From: Pseudorhizobium flavum
GTDB lineage: Bacteria; Pseudomonadota; Alphaproteobacteria; Rhizobiales; Rhizobiaceae
Direction: 5' to 3'
NCBI RefSeq assembly: GCF_902502825.2
Contig: NZ_LR723670.1
Span: 3,406,501-3,470,500 of the forward strand
DNA: 64,000 bases
Made by a program: the position numbers and the translations under genes. Numbering within the stretch: position 1 is the first letter of the stretch; every line of letters begins with the position of its first letter. Below the pieces are notes generated by a model. The model was given only the letters and a program-made list of their open reading frames with translations. It was not told where the DNA came from and searched no databases. This document shows, one piece after another, positions 57,381 through 64,000 of the stretch.

Positions 57381-57755
57381 ATGACCCTGAAGATTCGTCT
57401 CGCCCGTGGCGGCTCCAAGAAGCGTCCCTACTACCACGTCGTCGTTGCCGACGCCCGCGCTCCCCGCGACGGCCGCTTCCTTGAAAAGCTGGGTTCCTGG
57501 AACCCGATGCTGCCGAAGGACAACGAGAAGCGCGTCGAGCTGAACCTCGAGCGCATCCAGGAATGGATCGCCAAGGGCGCCCAGCCGACCGACCGCGTCC
57601 TGCGCTTCCTCGCCGAGGCCGGCGTTGCCCAGCGCGACGCCCGCAACAACCCGGAGAAGGCAAAGCCCGGCAAGAAGGCCCAGGAGCGTGCCGCCGAGCG
57701 CGCCCAGCGCGAAGAAGACGCCAAGGCTGCCGCAGCCGAAGCTGCTGCCGAATAA
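57381..57755 (+). CDS. rpsP: 30S ribosomal protein S16
   Basis: 124 residues. The S16 core is [21 protein letters not shown] followed by [15 protein letters not shown] and [14 protein letters not shown]. The C-terminal extension beyond about residue 85 is Ala/Lys/Glu-rich, a common alphaproteobacterial feature. AAGGAG lies directly upstream. A terminator follows, separating it from rimM. Confidence 0.98.
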   Translation: MTLKIRLARGGSKKRPYYHVVVADARAPRDGRFLEKLGSWNPMLPKDNEKRVELNLERIQEWIAKGAQPTDRVLRFLAEAGVAQRDARNNPEKAKPGKKAQERAAERAQREEDAKAAAAEAAAE

Positions 57756-57778
57756 GGCTGATCCGCATCTTGCGGACG

Positions 57779-57814
57779 AACGGGCGGTGCGGAGACGCGC
57801 CGCCCGTTTTCTGT
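57779..57814 (+). terminator. Intrinsic terminator of rpsP
   Basis: Stem AACGGGCGG / CCGCCCGTT (57779-57787 / 57800-57808) with the inner bases also pairing, followed by TTCTGTTT, 24 bp past the stop. Confidence 0.88.
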
Positions 57815-57867
57815 TTCCATTTGTCCCGGCTGCCGGTACAAGCGCCTGAACCATCCGGAATAAGCGC

Positions 57868-58446
57868 ATGACGAAGCTCCACAACCCGATCCTCATGGCG
57901 ACAATCGGCGCGGCGCAGGGCCTGCGCGGCGAGGTGCGGGTGCGCGCCTACACGGCCGACCCCCTGGCACTCGGCGACTACGGGAACCTGCACAGCAAGG
58001 ATGGCCGGATCTTCGAGATCCTCGAGATCCGCGAGGCGAAGAATGTCGCGATTGTCCGTTTCCGCGGCATCAACGACCGCAACGCGGCCGAAGCCCTGAA
58101 TGGCCTCGAGCTCTTCATCGAGCGGGAGAACCTGCCGGACGACGAGCTGGACGACGACGAGTTCTATTATGCCGATCTCGAAGGGCTGGAGGCCGTCGAT
58201 GAGGGCGGCAAGAGCTACGGGACAGTGACCGGCGTCTTCGATTTCGGCGCCGGCGACCTGCTCGAACTCAAGGGCCCGGGCCGTCGACCGGTGCTGATCC
58301 CGTTCTCCGAAGCCGCGGTGCTGGAGATCGACCTCGAAGGCGGCCGGATCCTGATCGATCCTCGTGCAGCCGGTCTCATCGAGGACCCGGAGGATCGTCC
58401 CCCCGGTAAGGGCCCGCGTGGGGGCGAACCCGGCGACGCACCATGA
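57868..58446 (+). CDS. rimM: Ribosome maturation factor RimM
   Basis: 192 residues. N-terminal RimM domain ([24 protein letters not shown]) and C-terminal PRC-barrel ([46 protein letters not shown]). Assists 30S maturation around S19. The acidic [16 protein letters not shown] tail is lineage-specific. Overlaps trmD by 4 bp. Confidence 0.96.
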   Translation: MTKLHNPILMATIGAAQGLRGEVRVRAYTADPLALGDYGNLHSKDGRIFEILEIREAKNVAIVRFRGINDRNAAEALNGLELFIERENLPDDELDDDEFYYADLEGLEAVDEGGKSYGTVTGVFDFGAGDLLELKGPGRRPVLIPFSEAAVLEIDLEGGRILIDPRAAGLIEDPEDRPPGKGPRGGEPGDAP

Positions 58447-59132
58447 GCTTCCGCGCCACGATCCTTACCCTCTATCCGGAGATGTTTCCCGGCCATCTCG
58501 GCCATTCGCTTGCCGGAAAGGCGCTGGAGCGTGGCCAGTGGTCGATCAAGCCTGTGCAGATCCGCGACTTCGCCGAGGACCGGCACCGGACTGTGGACGA
58601 CACGCCCGCGGGCGGCGGCGCCGGCATGGTGTTGAAGCCGGATATCCTTGCGAACGCCATCGATCAGGTTTCCGGTCATGACGACCGGCCACGCCTGCTG
58701 ATGAGCCCGCGCGGCAGACCGCTGACGCAGAAACGCGTGCGGGAACTGGCGGCCGGCGAGGGCGTGGTCATCGTTTGCGGTCGTTTCGAAGGGGTCGACC
58801 AGCGGGTAATCGAGGCACGCCAGTTGGAGGAAGTCTCGGTCGGCGACTACATCCTCTCCGGCGGCGAACCGGCGGCGCTGACACTGCTCGACGCGGTGGT
58901 GCGCATCCTGCCCGGCGTGATGGGCAATGCCTTGTCCGGCACCCACGAGAGCTTCGAGGATGGGCTGCTGGAATATCCGCACTACACCCGGCCACAGGTC
59001 TTCGAAGGCCGCGAGATCCCGCCAGTGCTCACCTCCGGCAATCATGCCGAGATCGACAAGTGGCGACGCGAGCAGGCACTGAGCCTCACAAGGGAGCGGC
59101 GGCCGGACCTTCTCCAGTCAGGGCAGGATTGA
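58443..59132 (+). CDS. trmD: tRNA (guanine-N1-)-methyltransferase TrmD
   Basis: 229 residues, trefoil-knot (SPOUT) fold. [21 protein letters not shown] at the N-terminus, then the SAM-knot [14 protein letters not shown] and [38 protein letters not shown] is the C-terminal signature. Makes m1G37 to prevent frameshifting. Coupled to rimM. Confidence 0.98.
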   Translation: MSFRATILTLYPEMFPGHLGHSLAGKALERGQWSIKPVQIRDFAEDRHRTVDDTPAGGGAGMVLKPDILANAIDQVSGHDDRPRLLMSPRGRPLTQKRVRELAAGEGVVIVCGRFEGVDQRVIEARQLEEVSVGDYILSGGEPAALTLLDAVVRILPGVMGNALSGTHESFEDGLLEYPHYTRPQVFEGREIPPVLTSGNHAEIDKWRREQALSLTRERRPDLLQSGQD

Positions 59133-59135
59133 CCG

Positions 59136-59498
59136 ATGCGCCTGTTTCTGCGCCTTGAGAACGCGACCGTAGCACTCGTGGCGCTGGGCGCCTACTGGCA
59201 TCTCGGCGCCGGATGGTGGCTTTTCCTGATGCTCATCCTTGTGCCGGACGTCGCGATGGCAGGCTACCTGTGGGGTCCGCGAATAGGCGCCATCTGCTAC
59301 AACGCGCTGCACAGCTACATCGGGGTCGGACTGCTCCTGATCCTCGCCTACCTCACCGCATGGGATCTTGCGGTGGCGATCGCCCTGATCTGGGCCGTCC
59401 ACATCGGCCTGGACAGAGCGCTCGGCTACGGCTTGAAGCACATGAGCGGCTTCCACGACACGCATCTGGGGCGGATCGGTCAGCCCGTCACGAAATAA
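59136..59498 (+). CDS. DUF4260 membrane protein
   Basis: 120 residues with three to four membrane spans. RLENATVALVALGAYWHLG and LVPDVAMAGYLWGPRIGAICYNALHSYIG are family blocks, and it ends GYGLKHMSGFHDTHLGRIG. Function unknown. Starts 3 bp after trmD and overlaps the convergent TSUP gene by 19 bp. Confidence 0.85.
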   Translation: MRLFLRLENATVALVALGAYWHLGAGWWLFLMLILVPDVAMAGYLWGPRIGAICYNALHSYIGVGLLLILAYLTAWDLAVAIALIWAVHIGLDRALGYGLKHMSGFHDTHLGRIGQPVTK

Positions 59499-60226
59499 TA
59501 AGTGGTGAGGGCAACGCCGACGGCGACGACGATCACGCGCATCACCGTCTGGGACACACGCCGCGCCATCCACACGCCGGCATAGCCGCCGAGCGCAACG
59601 CCCGGAATCATCACCAGCGCCTGCGGCCAGGCGACGACGCCGCCCGACACGAAGATGACGATGGCAACTGCCGCGATCAGGATCGACAGAAGGTTCTTGA
59701 GCGCATTGAGGTGGTGATAGGTGCCGCCGGAGGTGATGCCGAGCACGGCGAGCATCATGATGCCCATACCGGCGCCGAAGAAGCCGCCATAGATGGACGT
59801 GAAGAACTGGGCCACGACGCTGATCTTCGAATTGACCGGCTTGCCTGCACTCGCCTTGGGCTTGAGCCAGGGTCCGGCTGCGAAGATGATCGTCGCTGCC
59901 GCAAGCAGCCAGGGCACGATCTGGCGGAAGGAGGGATTGTCGAGCGACAGGAGAAGCAGCGACCCGCCAAGGGCGCCGATGACCGAGACCACAGAGAGGG
60001 CGATCGCGCTGCGCCAGCTCCTGGCGATCTCGTCGCGATAGGCGAACGTGGAGGTGATATAGCCGGGGAACTGGGTGATGGAGGACGTCGCATTGGCTGT
60101 GATCGGCGGCATGCCGACGAGAGTGAGCGCCCCGAAGGTCAGGAAGGTCCCGCCGCCGGCGATCGCATTCACCGCGCCGGCTAGAAATGCCGACGTGAAC
60201 AGCAGCAGGATGGTTGCGATTGTCAT
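59480..60226 (-). CDS. TSUP family permease (TauE/SafE), second copy
   Basis: 248 residues with about eight membrane spans. The family block FLAGAVNAIAGGGTFLTFGAL and the second-repeat IYGGFFGAGMGIMMLAVLGI are clear. AGGGxxLTF is the COG0730 signature. Substrate unknown. ATG at 60226 has GGGGG upstream. It is antiparallel to the trmD-rplS cluster around it. Confidence 0.9.
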   Translation of the reverse strand: MTIATILLLFTSAFLAGAVNAIAGGGTFLTFGALTLVGMPPITANATSSITQFPGYITSTFAYRDEIARSWRSAIALSVVSVIGALGGSLLLLSLDNPSFRQIVPWLLAAATIIFAAGPWLKPKASAGKPVNSKISVVAQFFTSIYGGFFGAGMGIMMLAVLGITSGGTYHHLNALKNLLSILIAAVAIVIFVSGGVVAWPQALVMIPGVALGGYAGVWMARRVSQTVMRVIVVAVGVALTTYYFVTG

Positions 60227-60518
60227 GATGTCCCCCTTGGCTGGCGAGAGCACATAGCGGGGAGCGCATGCAACGGCAAGCCAGGCGGCAGCGGAAGCGT
60301 TACGGTGCAAAATCTCTGGCGCGCATGATGACAAACAGGATTCTTTGGTGTATTGGCGCACCCGGACATGGGCTCCGCGCATGCGCGTGATCTCCCGTCG
60401 ACCAGCAAGAAAGAATGGCGAACCCGCTTTTGTTCCGCAAGGGACACCCTCCGGAGGCCCGGCCGAAGGACGATGGACGAGCGCTCTGGCTGTTTCAGAA
60501 GAACGGAAAGGTTTGACA

Positions 60519-61052
60519 ATGAACATCATCCAGGAACTGGAAGCCGAACAGGCCGCCAAGATCGAAGCCCAGCGCAAGCTCCCCGAGTTCGAAGCCGGCG
60601 ACACGGTCCGCGTCAACGTGCGCGTCCGTGAAGGCACCCGGACCCGCGTACAGGCCTATGAAGGCGTCTGCATCGCCCGTTCCGGCGGCGGCATCAACGA
60701 GAGCTTCACCGTCCGCAAGATCTCCTACGGCGAAGGCGTCGAGCGCGTATTCCCGGTTTACTCGCCGCTCGTCGAAGGCGTCGAAGTCATTCGCCGCGGT
60801 AAGGTCCGCCGCGCCAAGCTCTACTACCTGCGCGATCGTCGCGGCAAGTCGGCTCGTATCGTCGAGAACACCGGCACCCGCGCACGCAAGCTGAACGAAG
60901 CAGAGCGCGCTGCCATTGCCGAGGAAAAGGCACGTCTCGAGGCCGAGAAGGTAGCAGCCGCACAGGCGCTTGCCGCCGAGAAGGCCGCAGCAGAGGCTGC
61001 CGAAGCGAAGGCAGCGGAAGAAGCAAAGGCTGCCGAAGGTTCGGCAGAATAA
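60519..61052 (+). CDS. rplS: 50S ribosomal protein L19
   Basis: 177 residues. L19 core: [45 protein letters not shown] (in shorter steps), then [37 protein letters not shown]. The C-terminal 45 residues are an Ala/Glu/Lys-rich extension seen in alphaproteobacteria. The 292-bp upstream gap (60227-60518) holds its promoter and a GC-rich leader. A terminator follows. Confidence 0.98.
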   Translation: MNIIQELEAEQAAKIEAQRKLPEFEAGDTVRVNVRVREGTRTRVQAYEGVCIARSGGGINESFTVRKISYGEGVERVFPVYSPLVEGVEVIRRGKVRRAKLYYLRDRRGKSARIVENTGTRARKLNEAERAAIAEEKARLEAEKVAAAQALAAEKAAAEAAEAKAAEEAKAAEGSAE

Positions 61053-61072
61053 GCTTCCTCCCACTGGAATTG

Positions 61073-61100
61073 AAAAGGCGGCTCTCGGGCCGCCTTTTTT
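61073..61100 (+). terminator. Intrinsic terminator of rplS
   Basis: 10-bp stem AAAAGGCGGC / GCCGCCTTTT around a 6-nt loop, followed by TT, 20 bp past the stop. Much like the one after the Bax-inhibitor-1 gene. Confidence 0.92.
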
Positions 61101-61131
61101 ATTGCCATCGGTGCCCTTCCGGCTTCGATTG

Positions 61132-61767
61132 CTACCAGACCAGCCAGCGCCGGCCGGCAAGATAGCCGGCACGGGTGACGATACCGATTGCAAGCGTGTA
61201 CCAGAGCGCCACGAAGAGCGGGCTGTCGTCGGTACAATTCGCTGCGTAAAATGCGGCTGCAATGCCGCCTGCAGCCAGTCCGGCAACCGCGCCGGCCTTG
61301 CCCGGATCTGCCGGAGCGCCCTGGCGAAGCGCGAGCAGGAAGGCTGCGAGAGGGCCGATCGACAGAAGCGGTATCAGCGTCAGGCACTCATAGGCGTTGT
61401 GGCCGATCATGTTGAGCGCCCAGTCGGTCGGGCGAACCGCCGCCAGTTCCGCCAGCACCGCAAAGGCGAGCAGCATGGGGACCGCCAGAACCACGGCACG
61501 TGAGAAGAGGATCGGCACCCCGGGACGAGCCATCCGCGCCATCAGGTTGGCGGCAGCCAGGAACAGTGCCAGGGTGATCACGAACTTGAAGAGGAATCGC
61601 ACGCTCTCCAGCGCCTCGTAGAAATCCGGCCGCGCGCCCATCGCGGCGAAGAAGAGCAGGCCGGCAAGCAGAACCGCAGCAACGAGTGCGCTCACCATGA
61701 TGGTACCGAAGCGGAACCGGACATCGGAATCCTGGGACAGCATGTTGATCAGTTCATCAGTCTTCAC
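61132..61767 (-). CDS. nrsF: NrsF-type membrane anti-sigma factor (DUF1109)
   Basis: 211 residues with six membrane spans (about 24-43, 58-75, 87-108, 128-146, 156-176, 186-203). The N-terminal MKTDELINMLSQD and the C-terminal WYTLAIGIVTRAGYLAGRRWLVW mark DUF1109. In Caulobacter, NrsF holds the ECF factor SigF at the membrane and releases it under heavy-metal stress. Here it starts 1 bp after the sigma-factor stop. A Cys pair, one in NAYECLT and one in AANCTDD, may sense metal or redox (inference). Confidence 0.9.
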   Translation of the reverse strand: MKTDELINMLSQDSDVRFRFGTIMVSALVAAVLLAGLLFFAAMGARPDFYEALESVRFLFKFVITLALFLAAANLMARMARPGVPILFSRAVVLAVPMLLAFAVLAELAAVRPTDWALNMIGHNAYECLTLIPLLSIGPLAAFLLALRQGAPADPGKAGAVAGLAAGGIAAAFYAANCTDDSPLFVALWYTLAIGIVTRAGYLAGRRWLVW

Positions 61768-61768
61768 G

Positions 61769-62320
61769 TCATTGGCTCCGATAGGTGAGACTTAGCGCCT
61801 TCAGCGCGCGGTGCAGTGCCACCCGCACCGCCCCCTCGCTCATATTGACCCTGCCCGCAGTTTCCCGGACGCTGCTGCCCTCGACCGAAATCGCCTGCAC
61901 GATAGTCCGCTGGGGCTCCTTCAGCGTCTTCAATATCCGGTCCACGTCCAGCCGCTCCTGTGTTTCCACCTGCTCGTCGATCTGCAACACCGCGACGACG
62001 TCCTCGAGCGGCACGTCCACGTGGCGACCGCGGCGGCGCAGGCTGTCGATCAGCTTGTTGCGGATGATGGTCGATATCCATGGTGCGATCGGCCGCGACG
62101 GGTCCCAGGTTGCGCGCTTCAGATGTATCGACAGCAGAACCTCCTGCACGACATCCTCCGCTTCGCTGGCAGGCGCCCCGAACTGGGCGCAACGGCGGCG
62201 GGCCATGACGCGCAGGTGCGGTGTCACGGACGTCAGGAAGCGGTGATATGCCTGGGCATCACCGCGGACTGCCGCCCGCATCCATGCAGACCATTGCTCT
62301 TCGCGCGCAACTTCACTCAT
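61769..62320 (-). CDS. sigF: ECF RNA polymerase sigma factor, SigF-like
   Basis: 183 residues. Sigma region 2 has VVQEVLLSIHLKRATWDP (about residues 57-74) and APWISTIIRNKLIDSLRRR; region 4 is from about 128 to 175 (LKEPQRTIVQAISVEGSSVRETAGRVNMSEGAVRVALHRALK in shorter steps). Pairs with the downstream DUF1109 anti-sigma gene. The start ATG at 62320 lies only a few bases downstream of a promoter-like GTAAC-N17-CGTAGG, suggesting a near-leaderless, autoregulated transcript. Divergent from the bufferin operon. Confidence 0.92.
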   Translation of the reverse strand: MSEVAREEQWSAWMRAAVRGDAQAYHRFLTSVTPHLRVMARRRCAQFGAPASEAEDVVQEVLLSIHLKRATWDPSRPIAPWISTIIRNKLIDSLRRRGRHVDVPLEDVVAVLQIDEQVETQERLDVDRILKTLKEPQRTIVQAISVEGSSVRETAGRVNMSEGAVRVALHRALKALSLTYRSQ

Positions 62321-62330
62321 CAATGAGCCC

Positions 62331-62356
62331 TACGCCGCCACAAAGCCGAATGTTAC
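62331..62356 (-). promoter_or_regulatory. Putative ECF promoter of the sigF-nrsF operon
   Basis: On the minus strand, GTAAC (62356-62352), 17-bp spacer, CGTA (62334-62331) followed by GG. The same motif and spacer precede bufA. ECF16/SigF-type promoters use a GTAACC-like -35 with a short CG-rich -10. Confidence 0.6.
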
Positions 62357-62430
62357 ATGGATATCTGCAGATTTGGAGGGCGGGATTCCGATCGTTCGAG
62401 GGAGCAGCCAAGAAGTTTTGCTCGGGCGTC

Positions 62431-62456
62431 GTAACGGTCCGCCGAGTTCGCCCGTA
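62431..62456 (+). promoter_or_regulatory. Putative ECF promoter of the bufferin operon
   Basis: GTAAC (62431-62435), 17-bp spacer, CGTA (62453-62456) followed by GG. Identical in hexamer cores and spacing to the motif before sigF. Predicted start near 62463, leaving about 40 nt of leader with GGGAG before the bufA ATG. Confidence 0.62.
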
Positions 62457-62502
62457 GGTCTTCATGCAAGCCAGCAAGGCCTGCTCGAACGGGAGACCTG
62501 AC

Positions 62503-62784
62503 ATGAAGAACTCAACCATTTCGCTTGCCGTCGCGGCATCCGTCACCTCGGCACTGGCGTCGATCGCATCGCCGGCCCTTGCCCAGGAAGGCAAGGAGAA
62601 ATGCTACGGCGTCGCCCTGAAGGGCCAGAACGACTGCGCTGCAGGCCCCGGCACCACCTGTGCCGGAACCTCCAAGGTCGATTACCAGCAGAATGCCTTC
62701 AAGCTGGTTCCCGCCGGCACATGCGAGGCGATGATGACGCCAAACGGTCACGGCAAGCTTGAGCCCGGCCCAGCCCCAGCCTGA
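62503..62784 (+). CDS. bufA: Bufferin-type RiPP precursor BufA1 (DUF2282)
   Basis: 93 residues. Signal peptide ends SPALA-Q near residue 28, so the core goes to the periplasm. The mature part has exactly four Cys, C34, C45, C53 and C74, in [25 protein letters not shown] and VPAGTCEAM: the DUF2282 pattern. In described bufferins the MNIO enzyme modifies such cysteines and the product binds copper. Start ATG 62503 has GGGAG upstream; an ATG at 62464 would prepend 13 residues and hide the signal. bufB follows after 61 bp. Confidence 0.88.
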   Translation: MKNSTISLAVAASVTSALASIASPALAQEGKEKCYGVALKGQNDCAAGPGTTCAGTSKVDYQQNAFKLVPAGTCEAMMTPNGHGKLEPGPAPA

Positions 62785-62845
62785 CATCGCAGTGCAGCCG
62801 CGGCGTCGCAGCAGGTGCGACGCCGGTTTCTTCAGGGAGAGAGAC

Positions 62846-63694
62846 ATGCAGCCTCCACAGCTTCCGGCCCGCGCCGGCGTCGGCTTCAAGCCGGAACACT
62901 TCGCCAGCATCGACATGTCGCGGCAACCCGTCGGCTTCTTCGAAATCCATGCCGAGAATTACATGGGGGATGGCGGCGTGCCGCATGCGCAGCTTTCGCG
63001 CCTGAGAGAAGACTACGCGCTATCGTTCCATGGAGTCGGGTTGTCGATCGGCTCCATGCAGCCGCTCGACCGGGATCACCTGCAGCGCCTGAAGACCCTC
63101 TGTGATCACTACCAGCCGGAGAGCTTTTCCGAGCACCTCGCCTGGTCGACGCATGACACGACCTTCCTGAACGACCTGCTGCCTCTGCCCTACACGGAGG
63201 AAACGCTTGCGCAGGTATGCCGGCATATCGACGAGGTGCAAACGACACTGGGGCGTCAGATGCTGCTGGAAAACCCGGCGACCTACCTCTTCTTCACGGA
63301 AAGCACCTATGAGGAAACGGATTTCCTCAGGCAAGTCGTGGCGCGGACCGGCTGCGGGCTGCTGCTCGACGTCAACAACGTCTTCGTGGCGTCCACGAAC
63401 CACAACACAGATCCTCGCAGCTACCTCGCCCGTTTTCCGGTGAGGCACGTTCGCGAGATCCATCTGGGCGGTCATTCGGTCACCGAGGATGATCTCGGCG
63501 CACCCCTTCTGATCGACTCTCACGATAATCCGGTGCGCGACCCGGTCTGGGCGCTCTATGCGGAGGTGATCGAGCGCACGGGGCCGGTGGCGACGCTGAT
63601 CGAATGGGACAATGACGTGCCAGACTGGCCGGTGCTGAGGGCGGAGGCCGAGGCCGCAGATGCAATCCTGCGCCGTTCCGCGCTCGCGGCATAG
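62846..63694 (+). CDS. bufB: MNIO family oxidase BufB (DUF692)
   Basis: 282 residues, TIM-barrel multinuclear iron oxidase. Candidate metal ligands are all present: E33/H35 ([10 protein letters not shown]), H62 ([10 protein letters not shown]), H97 (SEHLAW), E142 (LLENP), D175/N177 (LLDVNNVFV), H206/H210 (HLGGH), D224/H226 (DSHD) and E253 (LIEWD). Family enzymes install thiazole/oxazole-type or related modifications on Cys of the precursor. The start [13 protein letters not shown] has GGGAG upstream. bufC follows after 9 bp. Confidence 0.92.
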   Translation: MQPPQLPARAGVGFKPEHFASIDMSRQPVGFFEIHAENYMGDGGVPHAQLSRLREDYALSFHGVGLSIGSMQPLDRDHLQRLKTLCDHYQPESFSEHLAWSTHDTTFLNDLLPLPYTEETLAQVCRHIDEVQTTLGRQMLLENPATYLFFTESTYEETDFLRQVVARTGCGLLLDVNNVFVASTNHNTDPRSYLARFPVRHVREIHLGGHSVTEDDLGAPLLIDSHDNPVRDPVWALYAEVIERTGPVATLIEWDNDVPDWPVLRAEAEAADAILRRSALAA

Positions 63695-63703
63695 GAGCAG
63701 GCG

Positions 63704-64000
63704 ATGTCGACGATGCATGATTGGTTCGCGCGCCCGCTGATGCACCCCGACAGGCCGCCTCCCGCCGGACTTGCGTCCTGGAATTCCAGCGACCCCGGCG
63801 TCCGGTACGATGTCTACCGCAACAACGTGATGATCAGCCTGCGACGTGCGCTGGCAAGCCGGTTTCCGGTGACCGAAAGGATCGTCGGAGAAGCCTTCTT
63901 TGCGGCGATGGCGGACAGCTTCATCCGCCTCCATCCGCCGCGCTCCCCCCTGCTCTTCCGCTATGGTGATGAGCTGGCCGGATTCGCTGCAGACTTTCCG
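63704..64000 (+). CDS. bufC: BufC-type partner protein (DUF2063), truncated by window end
   Basis: 99 codons visible of a protein usually near 250. Family opening blocks: PPPAGLASWNSSDPGVRYDVYRNNV (in steps), RRALASRFPVTERIVGEAFFAAMADSFIRLHPPRSPLLFRYGDELAGF. The N-terminal DUF2063 domain is thought to deliver the precursor to the MNIO enzyme. GGAG lies upstream of ATG 63704. Further partners (often a DoxX-family BufD) would lie beyond the window. Confidence 0.88.
   Translation, partial: MSTMHDWFARPLMHPDRPPPAGLASWNSSDPGVRYDVYRNNVMISLRRALASRFPVTERIVGEAFFAAMADSFIRLHPPRSPLLFRYGDELAGFAADFP

Noticed and set aside
55626..57896. 756-codon frame antisense to ffh and rpsP
   Set aside because: Low-complexity His/Leu/Gly translation, opposite to well-defined genes.

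Overview
The window is about 62% G+C and reads as a chromosomal segment of an alphaproteobacterium of the order Rhizobiales (Hyphomicrobiales), most likely family Rhizobiaceae. The evidence is gene order and lineage-typical families: an Omp19/Inh lipoprotein, IalB, DUF2794, DUF2585, a bacterial Mic60 between hemD and hemY, acnA divergent from ccmABCDG, ispZ-ftsY-mtaB-dapF, and ffh-rpsP-rimM-trmD-rplS. Species cannot be given from sequence alone. I saw no tRNA, rRNA, insertion sequence, prophage or CRISPR array.

Layout. 1-5 kb (minus strand): partial zapE, an Omp19-like lipoprotein, and the succinate dehydrogenase operon sdhCDAB. 5-9 kb: a small secreted protein with a CtrA-type box upstream, then a minus-strand run of an ETF-beta lysine methyltransferase homologue, an EVE protein, a YciI protein, gpsA and tsaD. 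9-14 kb (plus strand): hemC, hemD, Mic60, hemY, then a TerB-like protein and a glutamine amidotransferase. 15-26 kb: transporters and housekeeping enzymes (MFS, yggT, DUF167, ppa, acetyltransferase, typA, M3 peptidase, Bcr/CflA exporter, argG, SDR, LysE). 27-31.7 kb (minus): rlmN, then an ABC importer of the COG2984/COG4120/COG1101 type ending in tenA. 32-41 kb: ialB, a YkvA protein, phhB, thpR, tesA divergent from ybbA-ybbP, a Bax-inhibitor-1 membrane protein, an acetyltransferase, DUF2794 and DUF1223. 41-48 kb: a TSUP permease, acnA, and the cytochrome c maturation operon ccmABCDG. 48-55 kb (minus): DUF2585, ispZ, ftsY, mtaB, dapF, a 540-bp gene-free stretch rich in hairpins, a Tat-exported metallo-beta-lactamase-fold hydrolase and a vapBC module. 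55-61 kb (plus): ffh with a hairpin-rich leader, chorismate mutase, rpsP, rimM, trmD, DUF4260, a minus-strand TSUP permease, and rplS.

The most notable system is at the right edge (61.1-64 kb): a divergent locus with an ECF sigma factor and an NrsF-type membrane anti-sigma factor on one side, and a bufferin-type RiPP operon on the other (DUF2282 precursor with four cysteines, DUF692/MNIO multinuclear iron enzyme, DUF2063 partner cut by the window end). The sigma gene and the precursor gene each have the same promoter-like motif, GTAAC-N17-CGTAGG, at identical spacing. This suggests a self-amplifying metal-stress circuit that switches on a peptide matured on cysteine residues, probably to sequester copper. 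The family assignments rest on the sequence and on known bufferin/SigF-NrsF biology; the wiring and the inducing metal are inference.

Two functional pairings cut across the window. SRP is represented by both of its GTPases (ftsY and ffh). The t6A pathway of tRNA position 37 is represented by tsaD (makes t6A) and mtaB (methylthiolates it).
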